Positions 47,184 to 56,093 of a DNA stretch of 56,885 bases are shown piece by piece. Source of the stretch: JAQBRD01 sp041158765 (GTDB lineage: Bacteria > Patescibacteriota > Minisyncoccia > Phycocordibacterales > PALSA-1337); contig JBEBAU010000021.1 of NCBI GenBank assembly GCA_041158765.1, positions 1 to 56,885 of the forward strand, in the 5' to 3' direction. The translations under genes and the position numbers were made by a program. Position 1 is the stretch's first letter. Each line of letters opens with the position of its first letter. Under the pieces are notes generated by a model, which ran no database searches, had not been told where the DNA came from, and saw only the letters and a program-made list of their open reading frames with translations.

Positions 47184-47218
47184 GCCACACATCTTCTCCT
47201 TATCTTTGAATACTCGGG

Positions 47219-47599
47219 TTAATTCGCGCTTGGCATTGGCAACTGTGGAGCCATGTTAATGAGATCTCCTCCTGCGCCGTTCTGAGCACTTGGTCCACCA
47301 GCACTGCCACTCATAATACCTTTTGAACCATGTTGCATGACATCAAGCGCTGTTGCCCAAATATATTTCAAAAAAATTTCATTCCAAACATACATAACCG
47401 GTGTTTTCAAAAATGTATTCCAAACACCTGACACAAATTCTGTTACATAACTAAAATTACTGTGCGTTGTCGGTGACTCTACTGTCTTACGAAGATCAAA
47501 ACCATAATAACTGAGTACAAGGAGGGCAATAACAAGGATGATAATAATCTTCACTATTCCCTTCTGGCCCCCATTATTTGCATTGAAATAATTTTTCAT
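47219..47599 (-). CDS. Single-span membrane protein of unknown function
   Basis: A 126-residue protein with a polar N-terminus, one membrane span (about residues 14-34, GIVKIIIILVIALLVLSYYG), an aromatic-rich amphipathic stretch (FVSGVWNTFLKTPVMYVWNE) and a Gly/Ser/Ala-rich disordered tail. It lies 35 bases downstream of the M23 peptidase gene in the same direction, suggesting a shared envelope role. No family can be named. Confidence 0.7.
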   Translation of the reverse strand: MKNYFNANNGGQKGIVKIIIILVIALLVLSYYGFDLRKTVESPTTHSNFSYVTEFVSGVWNTFLKTPVMYVWNEIFLKYIWATALDVMQHGSKGIMSGSAGGPSAQNGAGGDLINMAPQLPMPSAN

Positions 47600-47634
47600 G
47601 GTGAAATTATATCATGAATTATTTGTGTGAAAGA

Positions 47635-48957
47635 CTAGAGATATGAAAGTGGATTCAGATACGCTTTTGGATCAGCGAGTGGGATAGTTGCTCCGACACA
47701 ATTGCGGCTTTGGCTAGCGCTAAGGGTCGTTATACGAACTCCTTGAGTTGCATATACGCCATAATGGAGGTGCGGGCCTGTAGTGTATCCAGTATTACCG
47801 CTATATCCGATGATTTGACCCGTTGATACTGCTTGACCGACGCTCACGCTCTGGAGTGAAAGGTGCGCGTAGAGTGTTGATAGACCGTCTCCATGCTTCA
47901 CCATGATCCACTTTCCGAATGAATAGCATCCTCGTGCAAGATCAGTGTTAGCGACGCCAACAACAGTACCTGAGAGCGAAGCTCGCACCGGAGTACCAAT
48001 AGATGCAGCAAAGTCCACACCAGTATGCCCTTGACCCTTATAAATCTGAGGATTAAGTGTAGCAAAAGGTGTATTACCGAAATACTGCGTTATACGAACA
48101 TTATCAAGTGGATATGAAAGCACTCCAGAGCCTGTATGCGGAATACTGCTTGGATCAATGGCAATACGAAGTGCAGATTCGAGGTCATTAATTTCAGATT
48201 GAAGAGCTGCTTGTTGAGCCTTTTTTGTTGCGAGGGTTTTTTGATATCCAGCTTCAGTATCTTTTGTTTGCTTGAGAAGTGAATTCTGTTGAGCTGTGGT
48301 GTCGAGTACGATCTTTTTTTGGCTTTGCAATTGATTGGTGAGCGTCACGAGTTCAGCCTTCTTCTGTTCGGTTGCAGCCTTATTTGTTTGGAGTTGTTGC
48401 TTTACATTTTTCAATAAAATAATCTTCGAACGAACTCCATCCTGTAAAAAAGCAAGACTATCTACTGAAGCAAGAATGTGTGAAAGACTTTTCTGCTCAA
48501 GAACAGTTTCAATAAGAGACTGATCTGATGATTGATAGAGCTTATTTAGCGATTGCGCAATGATGGTGCGATCAGTATCAATATTGTTTTGTTTGGTATT
48601 AATATCGAGACCAAGACGCTGTATTTCGAGGTTTGTTTGATCGATTTTTGCTTGAGTTACTTTTATATTTGCTTCGAGTTTTTTGCGTGAAAGGTCAAGT
48701 TCGGCAATTGTATTCTTGAGCGAATTTGCTTGTTTGCCAAGACTATCAATATCAGCTTGATAACCTTTTATTTCAGCTTCGAGCTTAGAGATACTTGCAT
48801 TTCTATCAGTAATTTTGGCTTGAATATCAGTTACGGTATCCGCATGTACCGAATATGTGAAAGACCCTGCACACACAGCAACTGCTATCACCAATAGCAA
48901 AGCAAAAATATATGTGTGTTGTTTCGGAATTTGTATTTGGAGTTTTTTAGAGGGCAT
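47635..48957 (-). CDS. EnvC-like M23 peptidase with coiled coil
   Basis: A 440-residue exported protein. A signal/anchor segment (residues 12-38) is followed by a long coiled coil (about 42-265) and a LytM/M23 domain (about 285-435). Zinc ligands are in GQGHTGVDFAASIGTPV (H and D) and GPHLHYGVY (HxH), with the catalytic-region His in LYAHLSLQ. It would hydrolyse peptide cross-links in peptidoglycan, or activate another hydrolase if inactive; the ligands look intact. It overlaps gltX by 11 bases, so the two are co-transcribed. Confidence 0.94.
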   Translation of the reverse strand: MPSKKLQIQIPKQHTYIFALLLVIAVAVCAGSFTYSVHADTVTDIQAKITDRNASISKLEAEIKGYQADIDSLGKQANSLKNTIAELDLSRKKLEANIKVTQAKIDQTNLEIQRLGLDINTKQNNIDTDRTIIAQSLNKLYQSSDQSLIETVLEQKSLSHILASVDSLAFLQDGVRSKIILLKNVKQQLQTNKAATEQKKAELVTLTNQLQSQKKIVLDTTAQQNSLLKQTKDTEAGYQKTLATKKAQQAALQSEINDLESALRIAIDPSSIPHTGSGVLSYPLDNVRITQYFGNTPFATLNPQIYKGQGHTGVDFAASIGTPVRASLSGTVVGVANTDLARGCYSFGKWIMVKHGDGLSTLYAHLSLQSVSVGQAVSTGQIIGYSGNTGYTTGPHLHYGVYATQGVRITTLSASQSRNCVGATIPLADPKAYLNPLSYL

Positions 48958-50341
48958 TATATGCTCGATTCAAACGAGCGAGCGTCTCGTCCTTTCCGAG
49001 GATTTCAGAGATGATGAATGGATCTGGGGATTTTTGTTGACCAGATAGGGCATAGCGCATAGGCCACAAAACACTTCCCCTACCTCCCTGCTCCTTTGGA
49101 ATACTTGAAGCAAAATCCCAAATCGCGGCTTTCACTTTTTCAGCAGAAAATGTAGCGGAATCACCATCGAGTACAGAGAGAAGTTCAATGACTTTTTTCA
49201 GAGATGTTTTGACCTTTGAAATATCCGTCTCCCCTTTCCAGAGAAGCGCTGTTGGATCGTATGGAAGTGCACTACCAGTTGCACCACCACTGAAATCAAT
49301 AGTCATGAATGCAAGCTCTCCACCTGGTGCAAGCAATGTTCGAATATCTCCGAAAGAGCTGATTTTTTCTTGGAGAAGTGGTGCGATAGTAGTGAATGAA
49401 GGAAGATCCACAACTTCTGGAGCGCACTCTTTCACATGAGAAATAAACTCGGCCTTTGATAGCTTCGCAATGTACTGCTTATTAAACCAAGCGAGCTTTT
49501 CATCATTGAAAACTGCTCCGCCCTTCTGGACTTTTGTGAGATCGAATGCCTGTACAAGTTCATTAAGTGAAAAAAGTTCTTGTTCAGTACCCGGATTCCA
49601 ACCAAGAAGCGATATGAAATTGAGCACAGCCTCAGGAAGATATCCTCGAGTACGATATTCAGTAAGTGGTAATGCGCCTTTGCGTTTAGAAAGCTTGGAA
49701 CGATCTTCACCGAGAACAAGCGGCAAGTGTGCATAGAATGGGGTCGTAGCTCCAAGTGCCTGCTGAATAAGAATCTGTCGTGGAGTATTCGAAATATGAT
49801 CCTCTCCACGAATCACATGCGTCACACCCATAAGGTAATCATCGAGCACAACAACAAAGTGGAATATCGGTTCTTCAAGAGATTTTGCAATAACGAAATC
49901 ACCAAGCTCAGTCGTATCAAACTCAATATCACCACGAATCAAATCATGGAATAGAACCTTTTTGTTTGGATTTTTGAAACGGATAACCTCGGTGCGACCA
50001 CCTGGCTCTTTTGGAGTCTCTTTTGAAATATACGCTGTGCCATTCGTAATAAGCTTATTGAGCCACTCCTTGTAAATCTCAGTACGCTCTGACTGTCGAT
50101 ACATTGCATCATAATCGAGATGGAGCCATTTCAAGCTTTCAATAATATTATCTTCATTAGCTTTTGTTGAACGAATCTTATCTGTGTCTTCTATGCGAAG
50201 GATGAAATGTCCAGCGTGCTTACGAGCAAATAGATACGCAAAAACCGCTGTACGATAGCTACCAGCATGAAAAAGTCCCGTTGGAGACGGTGCAAATCGG
50301 GTTACAACCTTTGAATTGTTCGTGCTTTTTTCTACAGACAT
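48947..50341 (-). CDS. gltX: Glutamyl-tRNA synthetase
   Basis: A 464-residue class I synthetase. The HIGH equivalent is in RFAPSPTGLFHAGSYRTAVF, followed by FILRIEDTDKIRST. The KMSKS equivalent is KLSKRKG in GEDRSKLSKRKGALP. The C-terminal helical anticodon-binding domain is present. No GatCAB gene is in the window, so it is unknown whether it also charges tRNA-Gln. A minus-strand TATACT (50357-50352) lies 10 bases before ATG 50341. Confidence 0.97.
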   Translation of the reverse strand: MSVEKSTNNSKVVTRFAPSPTGLFHAGSYRTAVFAYLFARKHAGHFILRIEDTDKIRSTKANEDNIIESLKWLHLDYDAMYRQSERTEIYKEWLNKLITNGTAYISKETPKEPGGRTEVIRFKNPNKKVLFHDLIRGDIEFDTTELGDFVIAKSLEEPIFHFVVVLDDYLMGVTHVIRGEDHISNTPRQILIQQALGATTPFYAHLPLVLGEDRSKLSKRKGALPLTEYRTRGYLPEAVLNFISLLGWNPGTEQELFSLNELVQAFDLTKVQKGGAVFNDEKLAWFNKQYIAKLSKAEFISHVKECAPEVVDLPSFTTIAPLLQEKISSFGDIRTLLAPGGELAFMTIDFSGGATGSALPYDPTALLWKGETDISKVKTSLKKVIELLSVLDGDSATFSAEKVKAAIWDFASSIPKEQGGRGSVLWPMRYALSGQQKSPDPFIISEILGKDETLARLNRAYNAL

Positions 50342-50383
50342 GTGTGAAATAAGTATAGCATTTATCAGCCTTTTTTGGAAAAC

Positions 50384-50447
50384 AAAAAGAAAACACCTTT
50401 TGTTCAGAGACGTCCGGGGAGTCTCTTCAAAAAGGTGTTTTCTTTTT
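50384..50447 (-). terminator. Long intrinsic terminator
   Basis: An 18-bp stem (50384-50401 with 50430-50447) with an inner AGAGAC/GTCTCT stem lies just after the stop of the 50455-50955 gene and upstream of gltX. Confidence 0.85.
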
Positions 50448-50454
50448 ATTTCTG

Positions 50455-50955
50455 TTAGCCCTTGATTTCAGCAGCTGCTGATGTAGCGTGGAAGATTTTC
50501 ATGATGACATTGCCTGCAGCATCCTTCAGAGGAAGGTCTTTTGTTGCATCAAATGCATTGTCGCCATTTTCATTTGCGAGAACTGCGTAATAGGTACCTC
50601 CTTCAACTGTAGACTGAGTGAGGTTAACCTTGCCTGGATTGATACCCTTTGCAAACCACTGCTGACCAATGATCTTGCCTGGTACGCCAGCGGCATCAGT
50701 ATAGATTACAACCCAACCTGGAGCTGCAAGCTGAACTGATGACACGTATACAACGTTACCTGGGAACTGGTCTGAAACGATAATTCGATTTACAGATGCT
50801 GCTGTGCCAGAGTTGTCAGACTGATCTGTTCCGTCTGTTGTTGGAGCAACAGTCTTGCTACCACCGAACATATAGAAACCGAGCGCAATAATAATCACCA
50901 CAACGATACCAATAATACCCCATGTAGCCGGCTTTATTCCTTGATTCTCTTGCAT
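50455..50955 (-). CDS. Membrane-anchored protein with a DUF7282-like domain
   Basis: A 166-residue protein. One N-terminal span (about residues 12-30, WGIIGIVVVIIIALGFYMFG) leads to a Thr/Asp/Ser linker and an extracellular beta domain (about 55-160): IIVSDQFPGNVVYVSSVQLA, PGWVVIYTDAAGVPGKIIGQ, GTYYAVLANENGDNAFDATK, DLPLKDAAGNVIMKIFHAT. This matches the pattern of DUF7282 domains, found in archaeal and CPR surface proteins. The role is unknown. It has its own terminator. Confidence 0.8.
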   Translation of the reverse strand: MQENQGIKPATWGIIGIVVVIIIALGFYMFGGSKTVAPTTDGTDQSDNSGTAASVNRIIVSDQFPGNVVYVSSVQLAAPGWVVIYTDAAGVPGKIIGQQWFAKGINPGKVNLTQSTVEGGTYYAVLANENGDNAFDATKDLPLKDAAGNVIMKIFHATSAAAEIKG

Positions 50956-51015
50956 AAATAATTAGAAAAAAATAAATAAACGAGTAATACATCGACCCCT
51001 ATAGTATAGCACCTT

Positions 51016-52161
51016 TTATTTTTCGTGTTCAAGACCAATAGCTAACAACGCATCAGCAAGTGCGAGAGCGGCATCAGGACGGCGGAAAGCTTGGGTTTTT
51101 GACTTCATGCTATCTTGTGTGTTCTTATTTTCAATAATCTTTTTTATCTCTGCAGTAAGAATATGTGAACTCAAATTGTGTTCAGCAATAACGACACAGG
51201 CACCCGTTCGCGCATATGCAAAAGCATTTTTTGTTTGATCATGACTAATTGCTTCTGGAAGCGGAATAAGGATTGATGGTAAGCCCCAGTTTGCAATTTC
51301 AAATATTGTTGAGCCAGCTCTTGAAACAACAACTGAGCTCACACCTGCCGACATTCGCATAGCGAGATCATTGAGATATTCAAATGCATGATATCGAGAA
51401 GCGTTAGGATTATCCTTGAGAACAACTTCTGCGGTAGCACTCACTTCTTTGAAATTCTTTTTTCCGGTTTGGTGAATAATCTGAATCGTCTTCACAAGCT
51501 CTGGCAAGCTATCTATCACTGCATCATTAATAACCGCTGAACCAAGTGAACCGCCAAGAATCATGATACATGGCACACCCTCCTCGAGATTAAGGAATTC
51601 AATAGCACCATTTGAAAGTGGTAAACGAATACCATCACGAATTGGATTACCAGTATACGCGATTCTTTCAACAGTCTTGGGAGAGATCTTTTTGAATTCA
51701 TCTGCTGCGTCTGGATATGACAAGGCTATATAACGAGCAAATTTTGCGGCCCATGCATTCACTCGTCCAGGATGACTATCTGATTCATGAATAACAACTG
51801 GAATGCGAAGTAATCGTGCAGCAAAAAGCGTTGGGAAGCTCGCATAGCCACCTTTTCCAAAGACAACATCAGGATACACACTAAAAAGCGATATGATTGC
51901 TTTCACAATACCAATTGCTGTAACGAATATATCGGTGAAATTAAGAATTGAAAAATATCTGCGAATCTTCCCTGCTGGGACTTGTACGAATTCAATTTCA
52001 TTATCAAAAAGCGCTCGAGGATTATAGCGACTCGTAGAAAAATAGTAGATTTTTGGTGGAATAATCTTGCGATCCTGTGCGTGCTTCCGGATTGCCTCAA
52101 CAATAGCAATCATTGGATAGAAGTGTCCTCCGGTTCCCCCTCCTGTAAATACAATTTTCAT
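51016..52161 (-). CDS. murG: MurG N-acetylglucosaminyltransferase
   Basis: A 381-residue GT28 enzyme adding GlcNAc to lipid I to make lipid II on the inner membrane face. The N-terminal loop FTGGGTGGHFYPMIAIVEAI, the second glycine loop region PDVVFGKGGYASFPTLFAAR, HESDSHPGRVNAWAAKFA and the C-terminal ILGGSLGSAVINDAV and VVSRAGSTIFEIANWGLPSI are all present. It lies 15 bases downstream of ftsW in a division/cell-wall cluster. Confidence 0.97.
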   Translation of the reverse strand: MKIVFTGGGTGGHFYPMIAIVEAIRKHAQDRKIIPPKIYYFSTSRYNPRALFDNEIEFVQVPAGKIRRYFSILNFTDIFVTAIGIVKAIISLFSVYPDVVFGKGGYASFPTLFAARLLRIPVVIHESDSHPGRVNAWAAKFARYIALSYPDAADEFKKISPKTVERIAYTGNPIRDGIRLPLSNGAIEFLNLEEGVPCIMILGGSLGSAVINDAVIDSLPELVKTIQIIHQTGKKNFKEVSATAEVVLKDNPNASRYHAFEYLNDLAMRMSAGVSSVVVSRAGSTIFEIANWGLPSILIPLPEAISHDQTKNAFAYARTGACVVIAEHNLSSHILTAEIKKIIENKNTQDSMKSKTQAFRRPDAALALADALLAIGLEHEK

Positions 52162-52176
52162 AATAATGGTAATAAA

Positions 52177-53268
52177 TTAATTTCGGTGTCTAGACACATT
52201 CGCAATAAATCCAACTGCTGCAAGTGTAATAATAAGTGCGGTACCTCCATGACTTACGAACAATAACGGTTGTCCCGAAAGCGGCACAATACCAAGCATC
52301 GCACCAATATTCATGAAGGACTCTATAATAATAAGTATAGCAATACCAAGCACAGCGAGTCCACTGAACGAATCTGGTGATCGAGCTGAAATCTGAAAGG
52401 AACGAAATACAAAGAGAAGATACCCCAAAATGAGTATTATGCTTCCGAGGAAACCGAATTCTTCAGCCGCTACGGCAAAAATAGAGTCCCCAATTGGTTC
52501 TGGCAAATAATTAAATTTCTGAACACTTTGACCGAAACCACGGCCAAGCATTCCTCCAGATCCAATTGCAATCAACGACTGATTGACTTGATATCCCGCA
52601 CCGCGTACATCCGCCTGAGGGTTCAGGAATGTCATGATGCGCGCTCGAGCGTACGGTCGCGTTGCTGCAACTGAAGCAATTGCAATAAGACCAATTAGTA
52701 TGAGCAATATGATATGTTTCCATCGAGCACCCGCGGCAATGAGCATTGCGATACCTGCTCCGAGCATAACAATGAGCGCATCAGTATCACGTTGCCCGAG
52801 CATAATGCCACCAACAATTGCTGCAAGGAGAATATACGGGAGTATACCCATTTTGAAAGTGCGTATCTGATCTTTCACTCCTGATAGCCATGCAGCAAAA
52901 TAAATAATGAAAGCAATTTTCAAAAATTCTGAAGGTTGAAATGTAATAAAACCGAGATTAATCCAACGCGATGCGCCACCGTGATGTAGTGCCACCCCTG
53001 GTACAAATACGAGTAAGTTGAGTATCAAAACACCAATAAAAATATAAAAAGAGTATTTTCTCCATAAGGTATACGGAATTTTTGACATTACAAGGAACAG
53101 AACCGCACCAATCATGAGTCCGAGAAACTGATACGTTGTTACTGATTCATATACTGCCCCCTGTCGAGCAAGCAGACCAAGAGATGCTGAACTAAAAATA
53201 ACAAAACCACCTATCGTAAGGAATAGTATTGATGCCAAAAATGGCTTATCAATTGTTCTGAGCCTCAT
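52177..53268 (-). CDS. ftsW: FtsW/RodA-type SEDS glycosyltransferase
   Basis: A 363-residue membrane protein with about ten spans that polymerises lipid II at the septum. SEDS features: LTIGGFVIFSSASLG at the first span, HHGGASRWINLGFITFQPSE, FLNPQADVRGAGYQVNQSLI with IAIGSGGMLGRGFGQSVQKF, PIGDSIFAVAAEEFGFLGSI and PLLFVSHGGTALIITLAAVG near the end. FtsW is favoured over RodA because murG is adjacent. The start (53268) overlaps the scpB end by 20 bases. Confidence 0.95.
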   Translation of the reverse strand: MRLRTIDKPFLASILFLTIGGFVIFSSASLGLLARQGAVYESVTTYQFLGLMIGAVLFLVMSKIPYTLWRKYSFYIFIGVLILNLLVFVPGVALHHGGASRWINLGFITFQPSEFLKIAFIIYFAAWLSGVKDQIRTFKMGILPYILLAAIVGGIMLGQRDTDALIVMLGAGIAMLIAAGARWKHIILLILIGLIAIASVAATRPYARARIMTFLNPQADVRGAGYQVNQSLIAIGSGGMLGRGFGQSVQKFNYLPEPIGDSIFAVAAEEFGFLGSIILILGYLLFVFRSFQISARSPDSFSGLAVLGIAILIIIESFMNIGAMLGIVPLSGQPLLFVSHGGTALIITLAAVGFIANVSRHRN

Positions 53269-53863
53269 TGCTTTTATCTATTGCTCCAGTCTCATCTTGT
53301 GTTGCTGTTTTGAAATTAGTGATTTCATTCCGTACGGTAGTGTATTCAGGCATTTCGTCGACCTTAGTAATGCCGAGATGCGCTATGAGTTCGAGTGTTG
53401 GAGCATAGAGGAATGAACGCTGGTCCTTTGGATTTTCACGTCGCTCAATGAGACCACGAACAAGGAGATTACGAATAATAAATTGCGAATTAACTCCACG
53501 AATATAATCAACTTCAGCACGAGTAATTGGTCCTTGATAGATAATAATTGAAAGGGTTTCAAGTCCGGCTTTGCCGAGATCACGCATGAGCTCGTCTTTT
53601 GTAAGCTGCTCAATGAGACCTGAGAGAGCTGTTGCAGTACCGAGTGTTACTTCATCATTGGCTTCGATCACCGTAATACCTCGGTTGTTTGTGATAAGTG
53701 ATGCTTTGAGTTCAGCAATAGCTTCACGAATTTTTTCTTCAGAAGTAGCACAAAGTGAAGCGAGCTTTTTTATTGAAATAGGTTCAGCCTTCCAAAACAA
53801 AATCGCCTCTATCTGTGCTGAAAGTGTTGCCTGTACTGATGTTGAAGCTGTTATTGGATTCAT
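53249..53863 (-). CDS. scpB: Segregation and condensation protein B
   Basis: A 204-residue protein of the SMC-ScpAB condensin. Two winged-helix units are seen: LSAQIEAILFWKAEPISIKK with LASLCATSEEKIREAIAELK, and GLETLSIIIYQGPITRAEVD with YIRGVNSQFIIRNLLVRGLI followed by YAPTLELIAHLGI. A charged tail ends the protein. It is encoded 9 bases after scpA. Confidence 0.95.
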   Translation of the reverse strand: MNPITASTSVQATLSAQIEAILFWKAEPISIKKLASLCATSEEKIREAIAELKASLITNNRGITVIEANDEVTLGTATALSGLIEQLTKDELMRDLGKAGLETLSIIIYQGPITRAEVDYIRGVNSQFIIRNLLVRGLIERRENPKDQRSFLYAPTLELIAHLGITKVDEMPEYTTVRNEITNFKTATQDETGAIDKSNEAQNN

Positions 53864-53872
53864 AACTATATA

Positions 53873-54598
53873 TTAAGTATACCTTGGAACACCAACTTCG
53901 CCTGTTTCCATGTGAATATCACCAAACGACCCTTCTTGATTCACCTGAATGACTCCCTGCTTCACAAGTTCGAGCATAGCGAGGAAGCTCACAATAACAT
54001 TCACCTTCTCTTCTTTGTGTGCTTTTGTAAATTCACGGAAACTCATACGGAGACCCGCAGTCACACGCTCTGTAAGTGAGACAATTACTTCTTCGAGATT
54101 GAGGACTTTTCGAATGACAGCCTTCGGTATCACCTCCTTTTTTGGAAGGTTACGAATAATATCGCGAATAGCATGGAGGAGGCTAGCTGAAGTCATTGAA
54201 GGATGTGGAGAAAACACAACGGTAGCTGGTCGAGCTTGTGTGGGAGTATAGATAACAGATTCACCGTACATACGCTTCACGTGTACGCTCATGTCTTTCA
54301 TTCGCTGATAGATTTTCAGTCGAGTTTCAAGATCTTGTATTCCCTGCTGCTCATCTTCAGTGAGAGTAAGAGCTGGCAAAAGTGATTTGGACTTAATAAG
54401 TAGTAGTGTAGAGGCAATGAGAATGAAATTCGCTGAATCCTCAATAGGAAAATGCCCGAGCTGCTTCACATGCTCAACATAATCGTCTGCCACCTTCGAC
54501 AAAGCAATATCGTTGATGAACAGTTTGCGTTTTTCAACAAGAGAAAGAAGCAAATCGAGAGGTCCTTCGAAAACCTGCGTTTTTATCGTAAACGACAT
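53873..54598 (-). CDS. scpA: Segregation and condensation protein A
   Basis: A 241-residue kleisin. The N-terminal FEGPLDLLLSLVEKRKLFIN and DIALSKVADDYVEHVKQLGH contact the SMC neck, NFILIASTLLLIKSKSLLPA is typical, and the C-terminal winged helix (VNVIVSFLAMLELVKQGVIQ) binds the SMC head. No smc gene is in the window. A minus-strand TATACT (54610-54605) lies 6 bases before ATG 54598, so the scpA-scpB-ftsW-murG cluster can start here. Confidence 0.96.
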   Translation of the reverse strand: MSFTIKTQVFEGPLDLLLSLVEKRKLFINDIALSKVADDYVEHVKQLGHFPIEDSANFILIASTLLLIKSKSLLPALTLTEDEQQGIQDLETRLKIYQRMKDMSVHVKRMYGESVIYTPTQARPATVVFSPHPSMTSASLLHAIRDIIRNLPKKEVIPKAVIRKVLNLEEVIVSLTERVTAGLRMSFREFTKAHKEEKVNVIVSFLAMLELVKQGVIQVNQEGSFGDIHMETGEVGVPRYT

Positions 54599-54604
54599 GC
54601 ATAT

Positions 54605-54610
54605 AGTATA
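54605..54610 (-). promoter_or_regulatory. -10 box (TATACT) of the scpA-scpB-ftsW-murG cluster
   Basis: Minus-strand TATACT, 6 bases before ATG 54598. The four following genes overlap or are spaced by 9-15 bases. Confidence 0.6.
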
Positions 54611-54647
54611 ACAGATTTTCGCAGTTTTTTGGCTAATTTATGCCGGT

Positions 54648-54962
54648 TTATGCGACCTTTCTTTCGAGACGAGTTATCCTTACTTCGTGATTAGAGAGTT
54701 TTTTATTAATTGATGAAATTTCAGTCTTAATTATGGCGATATCAGATCGAATTGGCCTCAATTCATCGTGTAGCTCCTCACGAACAATATCTCTAACCTC
54801 AGAGCGTGTTGGGAATTGTTCGGTCATAGCCTTCAAATCGTTTTGAAACTTTTCAATTATGATATCCCTATCATGTGCCATTTCAGCATGAAAAATAACC
54901 CGCTGCTTCTCTATCGCTTGATCAATATATTCTGAAATCTCTGGTGGTATAGCTCTTTTCAT
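54648..54962 (-). CDS. Small coiled-coil protein
   Basis: A 104-residue charged helical protein: PPEISEYIDQAIEKQRVIFH, RDIIIEKFQNDLKAMTEQFP, TRSEVRDIVREELHDELRPI, RSDIAIIKTEISSINKKLSN and HEVRITRLERKVA. The segment RDIVREELHDEL resembles VREDVRNDV in the 39618 protein, so these may be one lineage-specific family. The function is unknown. Confidence 0.7.
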   Translation of the reverse strand: MKRAIPPEISEYIDQAIEKQRVIFHAEMAHDRDIIIEKFQNDLKAMTEQFPTRSEVRDIVREELHDELRPIRSDIAIIKTEISSINKKLSNHEVRITRLERKVA

Positions 54963-55061
54963 AAAAAATAGTATTTTTATTAATATAATAATAAAAAAAG
55001 TATACAGAGCAGAGATAAAATCTTAATAAAATTAAGATAAAAAAATCTAGTTCACCATAGA

Positions 55062-56036
55062 TTAAGCAGAAACGCCAATAGCTTTTTTGACCTCAGCGAG
55101 CTTCTTATCCGCTTGAAGACGAGCACGAGCCGCACCATCAGAGAGAATTTGCATAATAGCATCTGTATCCTGTGCAAGAAGTGCACGCTTTTCACGCATA
55201 GGCTTTATGAAAACTTCAAGATCTGCAATAAGCGCTTCTTTGAGAGCTTTATACTTACCCTTATTAGCATCGTATAGTGGCGCAAGCTCAGCTGGAGTTT
55301 TGATAAGTGAGTGAATTGCGTATACATTCTTCGGTATTCCCCCCTCTTCTGGTCCACCTGAATCAGTGACAATACCCATCACGGCTTTCTTGATTTCTTC
55401 ATGTGTTGCGAATAGTGGAATGGTATTGCCATAGCTCTTACTCATCTTCTGTCCATCAATACCAGGGACTACAGCCACTTCTTTCATAATAAGAGGTTCT
55501 GGCAACTTAAATGTTTCAGTCTTGAAAATGTGATTGAACTTCTGTGCAGTATCACGAGAATATTCAACATGTTGCTTCTGATCTTGTCCTACCGGTACAA
55601 TATCTGTGTCATAGAGAAGAATATCTGCAGCCATAAGCATTGGATAATTGAAAGTACCAACACTAATCTCTTTGCTCTTCGCTTCAGCATCCTTGTATGC
55701 ATGTGCACGCATAAGGTATGGCATTGTAGTAATCGTATCGAAAATCCATGCAAGTTCAGTATGAGCCGATACATCTGACTGTTTGAAAATCACTGATTGC
55801 TTCGGATCAATACCTATAGCGAGATAATCGAGAGCGAGATCAACAATATTGTCTCGCATTTCTTGTCCGTTCTGGATGAAATTGAGACCGTGATAATCCG
55901 CAATCATAAAAAACTTATCAGCGTTTTTTGTATCAGGAGCATTCTGCAAATCCACAAATTGCTTCATGGCACCAAAATAATTGCCGATATGAGGTCGTCC
56001 TGTTGGTTTAACACCGGAAAGTAAGATTTTTGACAT
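55062..56036 (-). CDS. trpS: Tryptophanyl-tRNA synthetase
   Basis: A 324-residue class I synthetase. The HIGH equivalent is GVKPTGRPHIGNYFGAMKQF, the tryptophan pocket region includes YPMLMAADILLYDTDIVPVG and DQKQHVEYSRDTAQKFN, and KMSKS is GQKMSKSYGNTIPLF. Length is typical. A TACTAT-type box lies upstream near 56044-56050 on the minus strand. Confidence 0.97.
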   Translation of the reverse strand: MSKILLSGVKPTGRPHIGNYFGAMKQFVDLQNAPDTKNADKFFMIADYHGLNFIQNGQEMRDNIVDLALDYLAIGIDPKQSVIFKQSDVSAHTELAWIFDTITTMPYLMRAHAYKDAEAKSKEISVGTFNYPMLMAADILLYDTDIVPVGQDQKQHVEYSRDTAQKFNHIFKTETFKLPEPLIMKEVAVVPGIDGQKMSKSYGNTIPLFATHEEIKKAVMGIVTDSGGPEEGGIPKNVYAIHSLIKTPAELAPLYDANKGKYKALKEALIADLEVFIKPMREKRALLAQDTDAIMQILSDGAARARLQADKKLAEVKKAIGVSA

Positions 56037-56093
56037 ACGAATATAGTAGCAAATTCTACAGGTAAAACAACGCCGCGCCGACTGTCGGCGCGG

